Shown here piece after piece: positions 6,794 to 14,900 of a DNA stretch of 37,590 bases. Each line of letters starts with the position of its first letter. Position 1 is the first letter of the stretch. This DNA is from a virus. The stretch is taken from positions 1 to 37,590 of the IMG/VR virus record IMGVR_UViG_3300042995_000006; one strand, 5' to 3'. The notes under the pieces are model-generated. The model saw only the letters and a program-made list of their open reading frames with translations. It was not told the origin of the DNA and did no database searches. The translations under genes were made by a program, and so were the position numbers.

Positions 6794-7303
6794 ATGAGCA
6801 AACGGCAGTCAGTTCTGTTGGCGACGGTCGGCTACGAGGGGGTCGCCCTCGACGAGTTCATCGTCGCCCTCCAGGAGGCCGGCATTAAGCGTCTGCTCGA
6901 CATCCGCGAACTACCGCTCTCACGCCGAAAAGGCTTCTCAAAAAACGCGATCGCGACCGCCCTTTCCGCTGGCGGGATTGAATACGTTCATCTTCGCGGA
7001 CTCGGTGATCCCAAGCCAGGGCGACAAGCCGCAAGGAGCGGTGACTTCGCCCTCTTCCGGAGGATCTTCGTGAGCCACATGCACACACCGAAGGCCCAGG
7101 TTGATTTAGCTGTGGCCAATCATTTGGTGGCCGGAGGCGGCACGTGCTTGATGTGCTACGAGCGGGAGCACGCAAACTGCCATCGCAGTATTGTGGCGGA
7201 AGCGATCGCTACTACCGTGCCGGTCAAGATTCGGCACTTGCGAGTTTCCAGTGCATCCAGCCAGCCCACCGCCCGGCGAGCCACCTCCGTTGAGTTCGTT
7301 TAA
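6794..7303 (+). CDS. DUF488 family protein
   Basis: This 169-aa protein has the hallmarks of DUF488: LLATVGYEGVALDEFIVALQ, LLDIRELPLSRRKGFSK, EYVHLRGLGDP, and the Cys/His/Arg signature CLMCYEREHANCHRSIVAEA near the end. The conserved Cys and Arg cluster suggests a catalytic or nucleotide-binding pocket, but no activity is established that I can cite. The start at 6794 places the motif a few residues in; the frame upstream reads as noise. It overlaps the next gene by 14 nt, so the two are likely one unit. The 178 bp to the divergent PEP-CTERM gene must hold its promoter. Confidence 0.88.
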   Translation: MSKRQSVLLATVGYEGVALDEFIVALQEAGIKRLLDIRELPLSRRKGFSKNAIATALSAGGIEYVHLRGLGDPKPGRQAARSGDFALFRRIFVSHMHTPKAQVDLAVANHLVAGGGTCLMCYEREHANCHRSIVAEAIATTVPVKIRHLRVSSASSQPTARRATSVEFV

Positions 7304-8057
7304 AAGAAGCGGCCGCGAGAAGGTCCTCGTCCTCGTTAAGGCCTTACCCCATGTGGGCCAGCGCCACGGTGAGACTGTCTGCTGCGCCGGCGTTACCTTA
7401 GACAGGCAGTGGCGGCGACAGTACCCGATCCATTTCCGCCGCCTCCAGCAGCAATTCAAGCGCTGGCAATGGATAGAATACGATTGGATTGCACCTGGTG
7501 CTGAGGACAGGCGGATTGAAAGCCGGCGAGTCCAGGAGGAAAGCATCAGGGCAGAAGAGGTGATCCCAGAGACCGAACGCGCCGCCTTTCTCGACCCTCT
7601 TATCACCCGTTCGACTAATGAGGCCGCAGCAAAGGGCATGAGCCTGACGCTAATACGGCCTATTAAGGTTCGGTTTCGTTGGAAGGCGAAGACGAACGAG
7701 CAGATCGCCGAGGAGCGACAGGCTTACGAGGACTCCGCCCGCCAGAAGTCTTTTTTGGATCCAGATCTCGTCGCCCTTACCCCCTGCCCGTATGCATTCC
7801 ACTTCGACTGGACGGATGCAGACGGAATGAAGCACAAGGCGACTTGCGACGATTGGGAGACGGCAGCGACCTTCTATCGGCGCGAAAAGACCATGGGCGT
7901 TCAGGACGCGTTGCGAAGCATGGAGCGGACCTTTGGCGAAGACTATCCGAACCGCGGTATGGCGTTCGCGCTAGGCACGCACTCGCGGCGCCCTGAGCAG
8001 TGGTTGTTGGTCGGCGTACTACGGTTGGATCCTGTCAGCCAGCTCTCCCTGCTCTGA
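7290..8057 (+). CDS. Conserved hypothetical protein paired with DUF488
   Basis: This 255-aa protein begins at a TTG at 7290 (reads MSSFKRSGREKVLVLVKALP). It shows GETVCCAGVTLDRQWRRQYP, the kind of start I recall in conserved hypothetical proteins that lie beside DUF488 genes. A basic RRLQQQFKRWQWIEYDW segment and an acidic middle follow. The C-terminus is HFDWTDADG, then MAFALGTHSRRPEQWLLVGV. There is no membrane segment or signal peptide. The overlap with DUF488 implies coupled expression. An ATG start at 7191 is possible but would add 33 residues overlapping DUF488. Function is unknown. Confidence 0.7.
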   Translation: MSSFKRSGREKVLVLVKALPHVGQRHGETVCCAGVTLDRQWRRQYPIHFRRLQQQFKRWQWIEYDWIAPGAEDRRIESRRVQEESIRAEEVIPETERAAFLDPLITRSTNEAAAKGMSLTLIRPIKVRFRWKAKTNEQIAEERQAYEDSARQKSFLDPDLVALTPCPYAFHFDWTDADGMKHKATCDDWETAATFYRREKTMGVQDALRSMERTFGEDYPNRGMAFALGTHSRRPEQWLLVGVLRLDPVSQLSLL

Positions 8058-8084
8058 CTAATCTGGGTCCAATTCGTTGTAGGC

Positions 8085-8345
8085 CGCGCTCCTTGAGCCA
8101 CCTGTGCCAGCGCCGCCTTCCGGATCCGCTCCTCCCGCGTCGTCCAGGCGCGCCCGAACACTGACCAGGTGCTCAATTCCCGCAGATAGGCCAGCCGCGC
8201 GGCGGAGGGCGCTTCCACCAGATTGCCGGCGGCCACGCCTGGATGGCCGCCAGCGTCTGCAGCCCGACAGCAGCGTCCAGCGTCACGCCCAGAACGTCCT
8301 GCACCACCAGGATGGCCCGGCCGCTGTTCGCGACAAGCGGGCGTG
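8085..8345 (-). pseudogene. Degenerate endolysin 3' fragment
   Basis: The minus strand encodes, in two frames, pieces that match the C-terminus of the intact endolysin at 9302-9973. One frame gives ILVVQDVLGVTLDAAVG and LQTLAAIQAW, the other SAARLAYLRELSTW and EERIRKAALAQV. A frameshift near 8220-8235 separates them, the normal stop is lost, and the catalytic N-terminal half is missing. A 29-bp exact DNA match (8281-8309 with 9491-9519) anchors the homology. This is a truncated, frameshifted paralogue rather than a working gene. It lies between the DUF488 pair and the EAL gene. Confidence 0.75.
8281..8309 (+). repeat. 29-bp direct repeat, copy 1 (endolysin remnant)
   Basis: This stretch is identical to 9491-9519 in the same orientation. 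It lies inside the peptidoglycan-binding coding region of both the remnant and the intact endolysin. The two copies bracket the EAL gene at a spacing of about 1.2 kb and could recombine. Confidence 0.8.
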
Positions 8346-8366
8346 CGGCAGAGACGCGGGTGGGTG

Positions 8367-9152
8367 TTAGGTCGCTCCAGGTGCCGGGCTGAGAACATGC
8401 AAGCCAGCCAGCGCATCCTGCTGCGAGGCCAGGCCTTCGAAGACCGGCTTGGCGAAGAAGAAGCCTTGCATGAAGCGGAGGCCGGTCTCGCGCAGCGCCT
8501 CCACCTCCTCGCGCCGCTCGACGCCTTCGGCCACTACCTTGATGCCGACCTGTTCCCCCAGCGCCACCAGGCTGGAGACGATCGCCAACCGCACCCGGTC
8601 CCGATCGCAATCCTGGATCAGGGCGCGGTCCAACTTGATGATGTCCGGCCGCAGGTCAGCAAGGCGGGCAAGGCCGGAATAGCCGGTGGAGAAGTCATCG
8701 AGCGCGATCCGGAACCCGCGGCGACGGTATTCCTCGATGATGTTTTGGGTGTGCCGCAGGTCGCTGACCTGCTCGCCCTCGGTCAGTTCGAAGGTCAGCC
8801 GGTCCTGCGGGAAGCCATGCTGCCGCGCCGCATCCAGGGTGAGGCGGATGCAGGCACGCGGCTCATAGACTGCATTGGGCAGGAAATTGATGTTCAGCTG
8901 ACAATCTACGCCAAGGCGCGCGGCCATCTCGATGGCCTTGACCCGGCAGGCCTGGTCGAAGGCGTAGAGGTTTTCAGGCGTCAATCGCGCCAGAACGCTT
9001 CCCGCGCCTTCACCATTGGGGCCGCGGACCAGGGCCTCATGCGCGTCGATACGGTGTTCCGCCAGATCCACCACCGGCTGGAACGCCATGGTGAAGGGAA
9101 ACAGATCCGGCATCGTCCGGCAGGCAACGCAGCCAGTTACACCTTCAAGCAT
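8367..9152 (-). CDS. EAL-domain cyclic-di-GMP phosphodiesterase
   Basis: This protein of about 261 aa would hydrolyse c-di-GMP. An N-terminal GCVACRTMPDLF (a CxxC-type start) is followed by the EAL domain: AFQPVVDLAEHRIDAHEALV with the EAL triad, NINFLP, FELTEGEQ, ALDDFSTGYSGLARLADLRP with the DD metal site, IIKLDRAL, VVAEGVE and FMQGFFFAKP. All core motifs look intact, so activity is expected. It has no GGDEF domain and no membrane segment. The start at 9152 is chosen from the conserved GCxxC N-terminus; the frame extends to an ATG at 9221. It sits between the endolysin remnant and the intact endolysin on the same strand, so it may be cargo or a chromosomal gene at the prophage edge. Confidence 0.9.
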   Translation of the reverse strand: MLEGVTGCVACRTMPDLFPFTMAFQPVVDLAEHRIDAHEALVRGPNGEGAGSVLARLTPENLYAFDQACRVKAIEMAARLGVDCQLNINFLPNAVYEPRACIRLTLDAARQHGFPQDRLTFELTEGEQVSDLRHTQNIIEEYRRRGFRIALDDFSTGYSGLARLADLRPDIIKLDRALIQDCDRDRVRLAIVSSLVALGEQVGIKVVAEGVERREEVEALRETGLRFMQGFFFAKPVFEGLASQQDALAGLHVLSPAPGAT

Positions 9153-9301
9153 CGGGACGTATCCGGTTGGATAGTGGTTGCCTCGCGATGTAAACCGAAG
9201 GCTGTGTCTCATAAAAGACATTTTTTCGGGTTGTGACGGCTCTTCTGACCGAGGCAGATGTCACGTCACTTGCCTGGTCGGAGGAGCAGATCAGTCACAT
9301 C

Positions 9302-9973
9302 TCAGCCCACCTGAGCCAGTGCCGCCCTTCTGATGATCTCGACCCGGTTGGTCCAGCCATCGCCGAACATGTGCCACGTCGAGAGTTCGCGCATATAGGC
9401 CAACCGCGCTGCGCTGATCGCCTCGATCAACTCACCCGGCTGCCGCGCATGAATGGCAGCCAGGGTCTGCGGCCCGACCGCGCCGTCTACCGTCACGCCC
9501 AGAACGTCCTGCACCACCACGATGGCGCCGCCGGACGGCACGGTGAAGTCAAAGACGCACAGATCCACGCCGGCCGGCATCTGGTCGCAGCGGTTCTTCA
9601 GCCAGTAGTCGCGCTCATAGACCAGATCGGCTTCCCGTTCGGTCAGGTTGCGGATGTCGTCGACCGTCACCTGTGCCAGCGGTACGCCGCGATAGCGCGC
9701 CAGAGCGGGACGGGTAATGCCGTACTTCGTCGCGCCGCCCTTGTCGCCCCGGGTCTGGGTGAACCTGTCGCCTCCCTCCCGCTCCTTGATGATGGCCAGG
9801 CAGGCCGGGAAGCGGGTGCGGTGCTGCGCCAGGTCGTTGGGTTTGGGCGCGACGCCGGCAGCCTCCAGCACGGCCACCTGCGCCGCCATCGCTCGAAGCG
9901 CCGACGAGATGGTACTGGCCATGACCTCGAGCTGGCGAGACAGGGCTGCGGCATCAGCCGGGGAGCCGTTCAT
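9302..9973 (-). CDS. Phage endolysin, GH108-type muramidase with peptidoglycan-binding domain
   Basis: This 223-aa lysis protein should cut the glycan backbone of peptidoglycan. Residues 1-45 form a helical region. The GH108-type catalytic domain starts near 51, with the likely catalytic Glu66 in KEREGGDRF, then GGATKYGITRPAL and the YWLKNRCDQMPAGVDLCVFD core. The peptidoglycan-binding part (about 150-195) reads VVVQDVLGVTVDGAVGPQTL. No signal peptide is seen, so release through the holin-like protein upstream is expected. Its start overlaps that gene's stop (ATGA). It is the last gene of the prophage operon in this window. Confidence 0.9.
   Translation of the reverse strand: MNGSPADAAALSRQLEVMASTISSALRAMAAQVAVLEAAGVAPKPNDLAQHRTRFPACLAIIKEREGGDRFTQTRGDKGGATKYGITRPALARYRGVPLAQVTVDDIRNLTEREADLVYERDYWLKNRCDQMPAGVDLCVFDFTVPSGGAIVVVQDVLGVTVDGAVGPQTLAAIHARQPGELIEAISAARLAYMRELSTWHMFGDGWTNRVEIIRRAALAQVG
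9491..9519 (+). repeat. 29-bp direct repeat, copy 2 (intact endolysin)
   Basis: Identical to 8281-8309; see the endolysin remnant. Confidence 0.8.
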
Positions 9974-10689
9974 GGGGTCATCCTCTGCGGGTTGCGATAC
10001 CGCGCCATCAGCTCGTCGGCGGTGGGCTCCCGGAACCGGTCATCTTCCTCGACCATCGGCGCCTGGCTGTTGACCGTGACGGTGCCGGTGGTCGCCACCG
10101 CGGTGGGCTGCTGCTGGGGTGCTGCCACCGGCCGCGCCTCCAGCTCGCGCGCCAGCGTGACGGACTTGTCGGCGCTGCCGCGGCTGCTGCCGAACTCGAA
10201 CTGGAAGGCATCGAAGAAGCACTTCGCCATGCCGCCGATCAGGCCGAGAATGGCTCCCTCAATGGCGCTGCCGGGCCGGATGTCGGCGTAGTAGAGGAAG
10301 GCCATGCCAGCGGTGATGGCGACGATGACCAGCACCACCATGACGTCCGCCCGCACGTTGCGGCTGCCACCCGCCTGGATTGCCACGTCGCGGGCCCTGG
10401 CATCGGCCACGCCGGCCATCTCCACCCGCAGCGTCTCGAGGGCAGCCCGCCGCTGCTCCGCCTCTCGCTCGGCCTCGATCCTGGCCAGCGCCTGGATCAG
10501 CTCGGCGCGCTTGCCCGGCTCGGCCGCCAGGACAGTCGCGGCCTGGGCCGGATCGCGTGTGCCCGTGATGGCCTGCAGCGCCCCGCCGACGGCGCCGGTG
10601 GCGATCGCTGCGGCCGGGCTGTCGGGCAGCAGGTACTTCACCAGCGACGGGAGCAGGCCCGCCACCAGGGGTATCAGCAGCGGGGTCAT
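9970..10689 (-). CDS. Holin-like membrane protein (three hydrophobic segments)
   Basis: This 239-aa protein has a hydrophobic N-terminus (about 2-42, LLIPLVAGLLPSLVKYLL) and a long charged helix (about 55-100). Two strong membrane segments follow at about 115-135 (VMVVLVIVAITAGMAFLYY) and 143-158 (IEGAILGLIGGMAK), then a polar tail. The layout resembles three-TM holins of phages and gene transfer agents. Position directly before the endolysin, with an ATGA overlap, supports a lysis role. GAGGAA lies 8 nt before the ATG. Another kind of phage membrane protein is possible. Confidence 0.65.
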   Translation of the reverse strand: MTPLLIPLVAGLLPSLVKYLLPDSPAAAIATGAVGGALQAITGTRDPAQAATVLAAEPGKRAELIQALARIEAEREAEQRRAALETLRVEMAGVADARARDVAIQAGGSRNVRADVMVVLVIVAITAGMAFLYYADIRPGSAIEGAILGLIGGMAKCFFDAFQFEFGSSRGSADKSVTLARELEARPVAAPQQQPTAVATTGTVTVNSQAPMVEEDDRFREPTADELMARYRNPQRMTP

Positions 10690-10713
10690 GCAAAATGTTC
10701 CTCTAACGGATCA

Positions 10714-10732
10714 CGTATTGCGTAATACGCAA
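10714..10732. promoter_or_regulatory. Overlapping inverted repeats upstream of the holin-like gene
   Basis: CGTATT-GCGT-AATACG (10714-10729) and TTGCGT-AAT-ACGCAA (10718-10732) are two overlapping perfect 6-bp inverted repeats. They lie about 25 nt upstream of the start at 10689. The site is AT-richer than its surroundings. It could be an operator or part of a promoter for the lysis genes. The rest of the 250-bp gap (10690-10939) holds only the hairpin at 10893-10918. Confidence 0.4.
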
Positions 10733-10892
10733 ATTCCGGGGCAAGGCTTCACCGCTGCGCAGATCCGGGGAAGGGATTCGCAGTGGGTGTGCGATGGACT
10801 TGCCTCTGGCGGCCGATGCCGCGCCCCCGTGGCCCGAGGGTAGCAGGGAGCCATCCGCCAGGTGTCGGAACCTGGTCCGCAACCCAGCTTCG

Positions 10893-10918
10893 CCGCCCGG
10901 TCAGCAATGGCCGGGCGG
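10893..10918 (-). terminator. Hairpin after the coiled-coil membrane gene, terminator candidate
   Basis: CCGCCCGG (10893-10900) and CCGGGCGG (10911-10918) form a perfect 8-bp GC stem with a 10-nt loop, 22 nt past the stop at 10940 on the minus strand. No T-run follows on either strand. It may separate the tail/membrane genes from the holin-endolysin pair. Confidence 0.45.
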
Positions 10919-10939
10919 TCTGCTATCCTGAGGCAGCCA

Positions 10940-11362
10940 TCAGCCCTCGGACTTCTTCTTCGATGCGGGCCAGGGATGATCGATTGGCGGCAGGTCGATC
11001 GGCGCCTGCCTCAGCGGCTCAGGGAGCTCGCCCTCGTAGCCATGCGACTTCAGGATCAGCCTCGCCACCCAGCGGGTCGAGGAGACTGCTTGCGCCATGT
11101 CATGCGCCTTGTGGTGCCACCAGTGCGCGGTGTCACGCCAGATCTTCGCTTCCTCGTGCGACTCCCGCAGCTCCTCACGAAGCTCCGTGATCTCGGCGTC
11201 CTGCGTTGCGATCCACCGCTCCTGCCTCGTGTCGAGTGCCATGCCCGCGGCACCGCGTTGCTCTGTGCGCCGGCTCCAGGCCGTCACCATGGTGGGCAGC
11301 GCAATGGCGAGGATCGGCGCCCAGACCCATCGCCACCATTCCTGCGAAAGCCACTCCCACAT
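10940..11362 (-). CDS. Membrane-anchored coiled-coil protein, spanin-like in layout
   Basis: This 140-aa protein begins with a Trp-rich membrane anchor (MWEWLSQEWWRWVWAPILAI, about 1-28). A charged coiled coil follows (IATQDAEITELREELRESHE, about 50-80), then a Pro-rich basic C-terminus. The layout of one N-terminal TM plus a periplasmic-type coil fits inner-membrane spanins, and the position near holin and endolysin agrees. No lipoprotein partner nested or adjacent was found, so the assignment is weak. Its start overlaps the upstream stop (TGATG). Confidence 0.55.
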   Translation of the reverse strand: MWEWLSQEWWRWVWAPILAIALPTMVTAWSRRTEQRGAAGMALDTRQERWIATQDAEITELREELRESHEEAKIWRDTAHWWHHKAHDMAQAVSSTRWVARLILKSHGYEGELPEPLRQAPIDLPPIDHPWPASKKKSEG

Positions 11363-11940
11363 CAGCCTGCTTTCATGCTCAGGCGACGGACCGAGAGCAG
11401 GTTGGCAAGTGCCCACCCGCCGTAGGTCACGACCGCAATGGGCCAGGGCCAGCCGACATTGGCCAGGACGGTGGCGGTGAGCGCGATCCAGAAGAAGGCG
11501 CCGAGAAATGCGACACCCCAGCGGAGGTCGCGAAGGTCGCGCGCAATGGCGTAGCCCTGCATCGCACCGAGGAGCAGCGCGAACAGAGTCCAGAAAATCC
11601 AGTTGTCCAGGCCTGCGAAACCGCTCGCCATGCTCAGGACCCAGAAGGTCCCCATGACCGCGATCGCGCACGCACCGCCCTCCTGGCTGTTGCGGAAGTT
11701 CAGGATGGCTTGGATCGTCCCCGGCAGCGCCGCCAGGCACACCCACACCTCCGGCACAGGCATGTCGCGGAAGCCGTTCATGCTCTGCCGGCTGGCGAGG
11801 TCGAGCTGCGTCATCGAGGCGAGCACGCCAGCGGCGAAGGTCACCAGCGAGGAGACTACCTCCAGCATGTATCGATCACGATGGAGCAGCACGTCCTTCA
11901 GGAAGGCGACCAGCGCCTGGATCGGCCGTGGAGCTGTCAT
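11362..11940 (-). CDS. Multi-pass membrane protein of unknown function
   Basis: This 192-aa protein has about five hydrophobic segments: MLEVVSSLVTFAAGVLASM, VWVCLAALPGTIQAIL, AIAVMGTFWVLSMASGF, IFWTLFALLLGAMQGYAI and VAFLGAFFWIALTATVL, plus a sixth short one near the end. I do not recognise a family. It lies between the giant fibre gene and the spanin-like gene, so it could be a lysis or lysogenic-conversion membrane protein. A TGATG overlap couples it to the next gene. Confidence 0.65.
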   Translation of the reverse strand: MTAPRPIQALVAFLKDVLLHRDRYMLEVVSSLVTFAAGVLASMTQLDLASRQSMNGFRDMPVPEVWVCLAALPGTIQAILNFRNSQEGGACAIAVMGTFWVLSMASGFAGLDNWIFWTLFALLLGAMQGYAIARDLRDLRWGVAFLGAFFWIALTATVLANVGWPWPIAVVTYGGWALANLLSVRRLSMKAG

Positions 11941-11997
11941 CTGTGCCCCTTCCTTGGCTGTGCGGAGAGCGGCGGGATCCGCTCTTCGCCGGACGCG

Positions 11998-14900
11998 TCA
12001 GAAGCCGTAGGTGTCCTTCATCCATTGCGCTGCCGCATTGCGGTCGGTCACGTTGGAAATGGAGAAGAACAGCATGGTGGAGGCAAACCACCGGCCAGAC
12101 AGGCTGGAGTTGTTCATGAGCCGGATGCCGAGGCGGAGGATAGAGGTGCCCGGCACGGCGGCGGTGAAGGTGCCGTAGGTCGTTTCAACCAAATCCTTGC
12201 GGATTTTGCGGGTGCCGGCCTCATAAATGGCGCCGGCCGCCGTGGCTTGCCCCACCGTGTACCCGACGCCCGGCGAGGTCACATCGAACCCCCGCATATT
12301 CCGAAGCGTCGTGTCGGTTTCCGTGATGAAGGCCTGCCCGTTGGAGAGGTTGAAGTCCTCCTGGGAATTGAACGTGGCGAGGGACCAGATGCGGCCGTCG
12401 TCGATGGTTTGCGAGACGGTCATGGCGGCCAGGCCGCCGAAGCTGGTGAGGCCGCCGGTTTCGAAGCCGAACCGCTGCATGCCATGGCCATCGCCGGGAA
12501 ACCGCACGGCATGGCGCGGGATGGTGGAGCCCGGCAGGAGCATCACCTTGCCAGCGTCATCAGTCAGCCGCGCGCGCTGCGGATCGTTGAAGCGAATCAT
12601 GTTCTGGCCGAGCGGGCCCTGGTCGTACCAGATTCCCATATTGACGCGGCCGCCGGCGGCGAAGGCCTCGACCGCCTGCCAATCGAGGTTACCGTCCGCG
12701 GTGGTCCCGAAATCCATGGTGGCCGCGTTGCTGGCCTTCTCACCCTGGACCACCGGCCCGGTGTAGTTGCCGATGCGCTGCAACGAATAGGCCGCCCGGA
12801 TGTCGGTGGAAGGCATCGCGTTAAGGATGAGTGCCGGCGCTCCGACCTGCGGCATGGTGACACTCACCGCGGCAGCCACAGTGGAGGTGCCGCCACCGTT
12901 CTGCGCTGCGAAAGTCAGGGAGTAGTTGGGGGTCGTGTTCCCATTCGGGACCACAGCCACCGTGATCTGCCCCGCATTGCTCACCGCGAAGGTGCCGCCG
13001 GTGTTGCCGGCGGTGATGGTGACGGTGGCAGGCGTGCCGCCGGTGATGGCCAGCTGGCCGACCACCGTGCCCACCGTGGCGGCGTTCGGAACCGTGAAGC
13101 TCTGCCCTGGAGTGATGACGGGCGCGGCCACGAAGGGCACCACGTTGATGGTGATGTTCTGCGGCGTCCCGTTGTTGCTGAGGCCGAGCGGCCGCACCGA
13201 AAGGGTGTAGGCCGCGATGACGCCATCATCGAGCGGGCCAGTTGCCAGCGTCACCTTGCCCGGCGGCGTCATGAGGTTCCACGCGCCCCCGGTGTTGCCA
13301 GAGAGGATCTCGAATCCGACCACCGTGGCGCCGGTGGTCTGGATGTCGCCGATGCTCTGCCCGACCGCCAAGCTTTCGGAGGCCGTGAACACCTGGCCGG
13401 GGACGATCTCCGGCGAGACGGCCACCGCACCGAGCGTGACCATGGCGCCGCCCTTCACCGGGGAGAACCGGGACTCAACCTCGATATCGAGCGCGAAGGA
13501 TGTGGCGCCGGATCCGACGAGGGATTGGTTGATGACGATGCACCCGCTGCGCTGTTCGACGCGGAAGCGGTTCTCGCCGACGCTCGCGCCCCGGAACCGG
13601 AACGCCGTGGCGCCGCCGCCGGTGGTCTGGACCACGCCAACCACCGTGCCCACCGGCAATTCCTTGTTGAGCGGGTAGTTTTGCCCCGGTACCACCACCG
13701 GCGGCACGCTCGCGCGGGTCTGCCCGATGGGCATGACGTTGAGCGGGAGGCTTGTGCTGTTCCGGAGCCCGGTTGCTGTCGCGAAGGGAATGGTGGTCTG
13801 GTTGATAAGCCATCCCCACGCCCGGGCCATGCGCGCATCCTGCGGGAACAGGCTCCGCATGTGCGCCATGGCCGCCAGCGCCCATAGGCCGTAGTCACCA
13901 TCGATCGTGGAGAATGTGGACGGCTCGGCGCCATGCGAGCTCCCGCCCATGTCGTCCTGGATCTGGCGCCAGGTCGTGAACCGCACGCTGCCCGAATTGC
14001 GATAGGTCCAGATATTGCGGATGCCGTTGGACGGCCAGAAGTTCGCGCCGTCCTGGATGAAGCGGCCTGCATTGAAGTTGAGCGCCCACGCTTGATATTC
14101 CGCGGTCGCCGTGTCGCCGTTCGCCATGAGGCGATTCATGGTCGTATTGAAATAGTCCTGCTGCCACATGGATAGCGTGTCAGGGTAGCCATAAACCACG
14201 TCCTGCACGTATCCATGCGTCTCGCCGGCCTCGGCCTGCCACGGTGCGCGGCGGCCCAAGAGCCAGTTAAGATTTCCGCGCACCACGTCCGGCAAATAGG
14301 TTTCCGTCGCCGGCATGCGATTGCGCGGGAGCGAGATCCCGGCGAGGTAGATTTGCCGCATGAGCCATGCGCCGCCCCGCAGCTGGTTGCTGCGGATGAC
14401 GTTGACGCCCTCGCCATCGGTGTAACGCGTCACGGTGGTTTTGCCGCGCGCGCTGCGCTCGTTTAGCTGCTGCATGATTCCCCAGGTCGCCGAGGCGGCC
14501 AGGGAGTCGATGAGGCTCATACGCGCGGTGAGGATGCCCACGACACCCACGTAGTCCGGAATGTGCGAGCTCTTTTCCGAAAGCGTCCATCCGGATGCGT
14601 TGTCGTGGTTCGGACCATACTTCCCGCCCGTCCCCAAGCCGGGATCGCGGTAGTCAATCCACATATCCCCCTGTTCGGTCCGGTTGATCCAGTTGCCCGT
14701 TTGCTCACTCGGATTGGCGTTGGACATGATCCAGTTGTGCCAGGGGATCCCGTTGGCGGCCTCACCGGTGTCATGCACATGGCGGGTCATCCGATAGTCG
14801 CCGGTCATCAACCACGCGGCCACCGAGCGTGGCACCGGACCGATATCCGCGTTTCCACCTTGCGCGCCGAGGGTCTTGGAGATCCCCCGCTGATTCATCG

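Noticed and set aside
1-9300. A tRNA or attachment site marking the prophage end
   Set aside because: I found no cloverleaf-like sequence and no direct repeat that pairs with the right side, since the right end is outside the window. The 29-bp repeat is explained by endolysin homology.
11206-13887. A long plus-strand frame of 893 codons
   Set aside because: It is antisense to the 1702-aa fibre and to two membrane genes with clear domains. Its composition is what GC-rich third positions give on the opposite strand.
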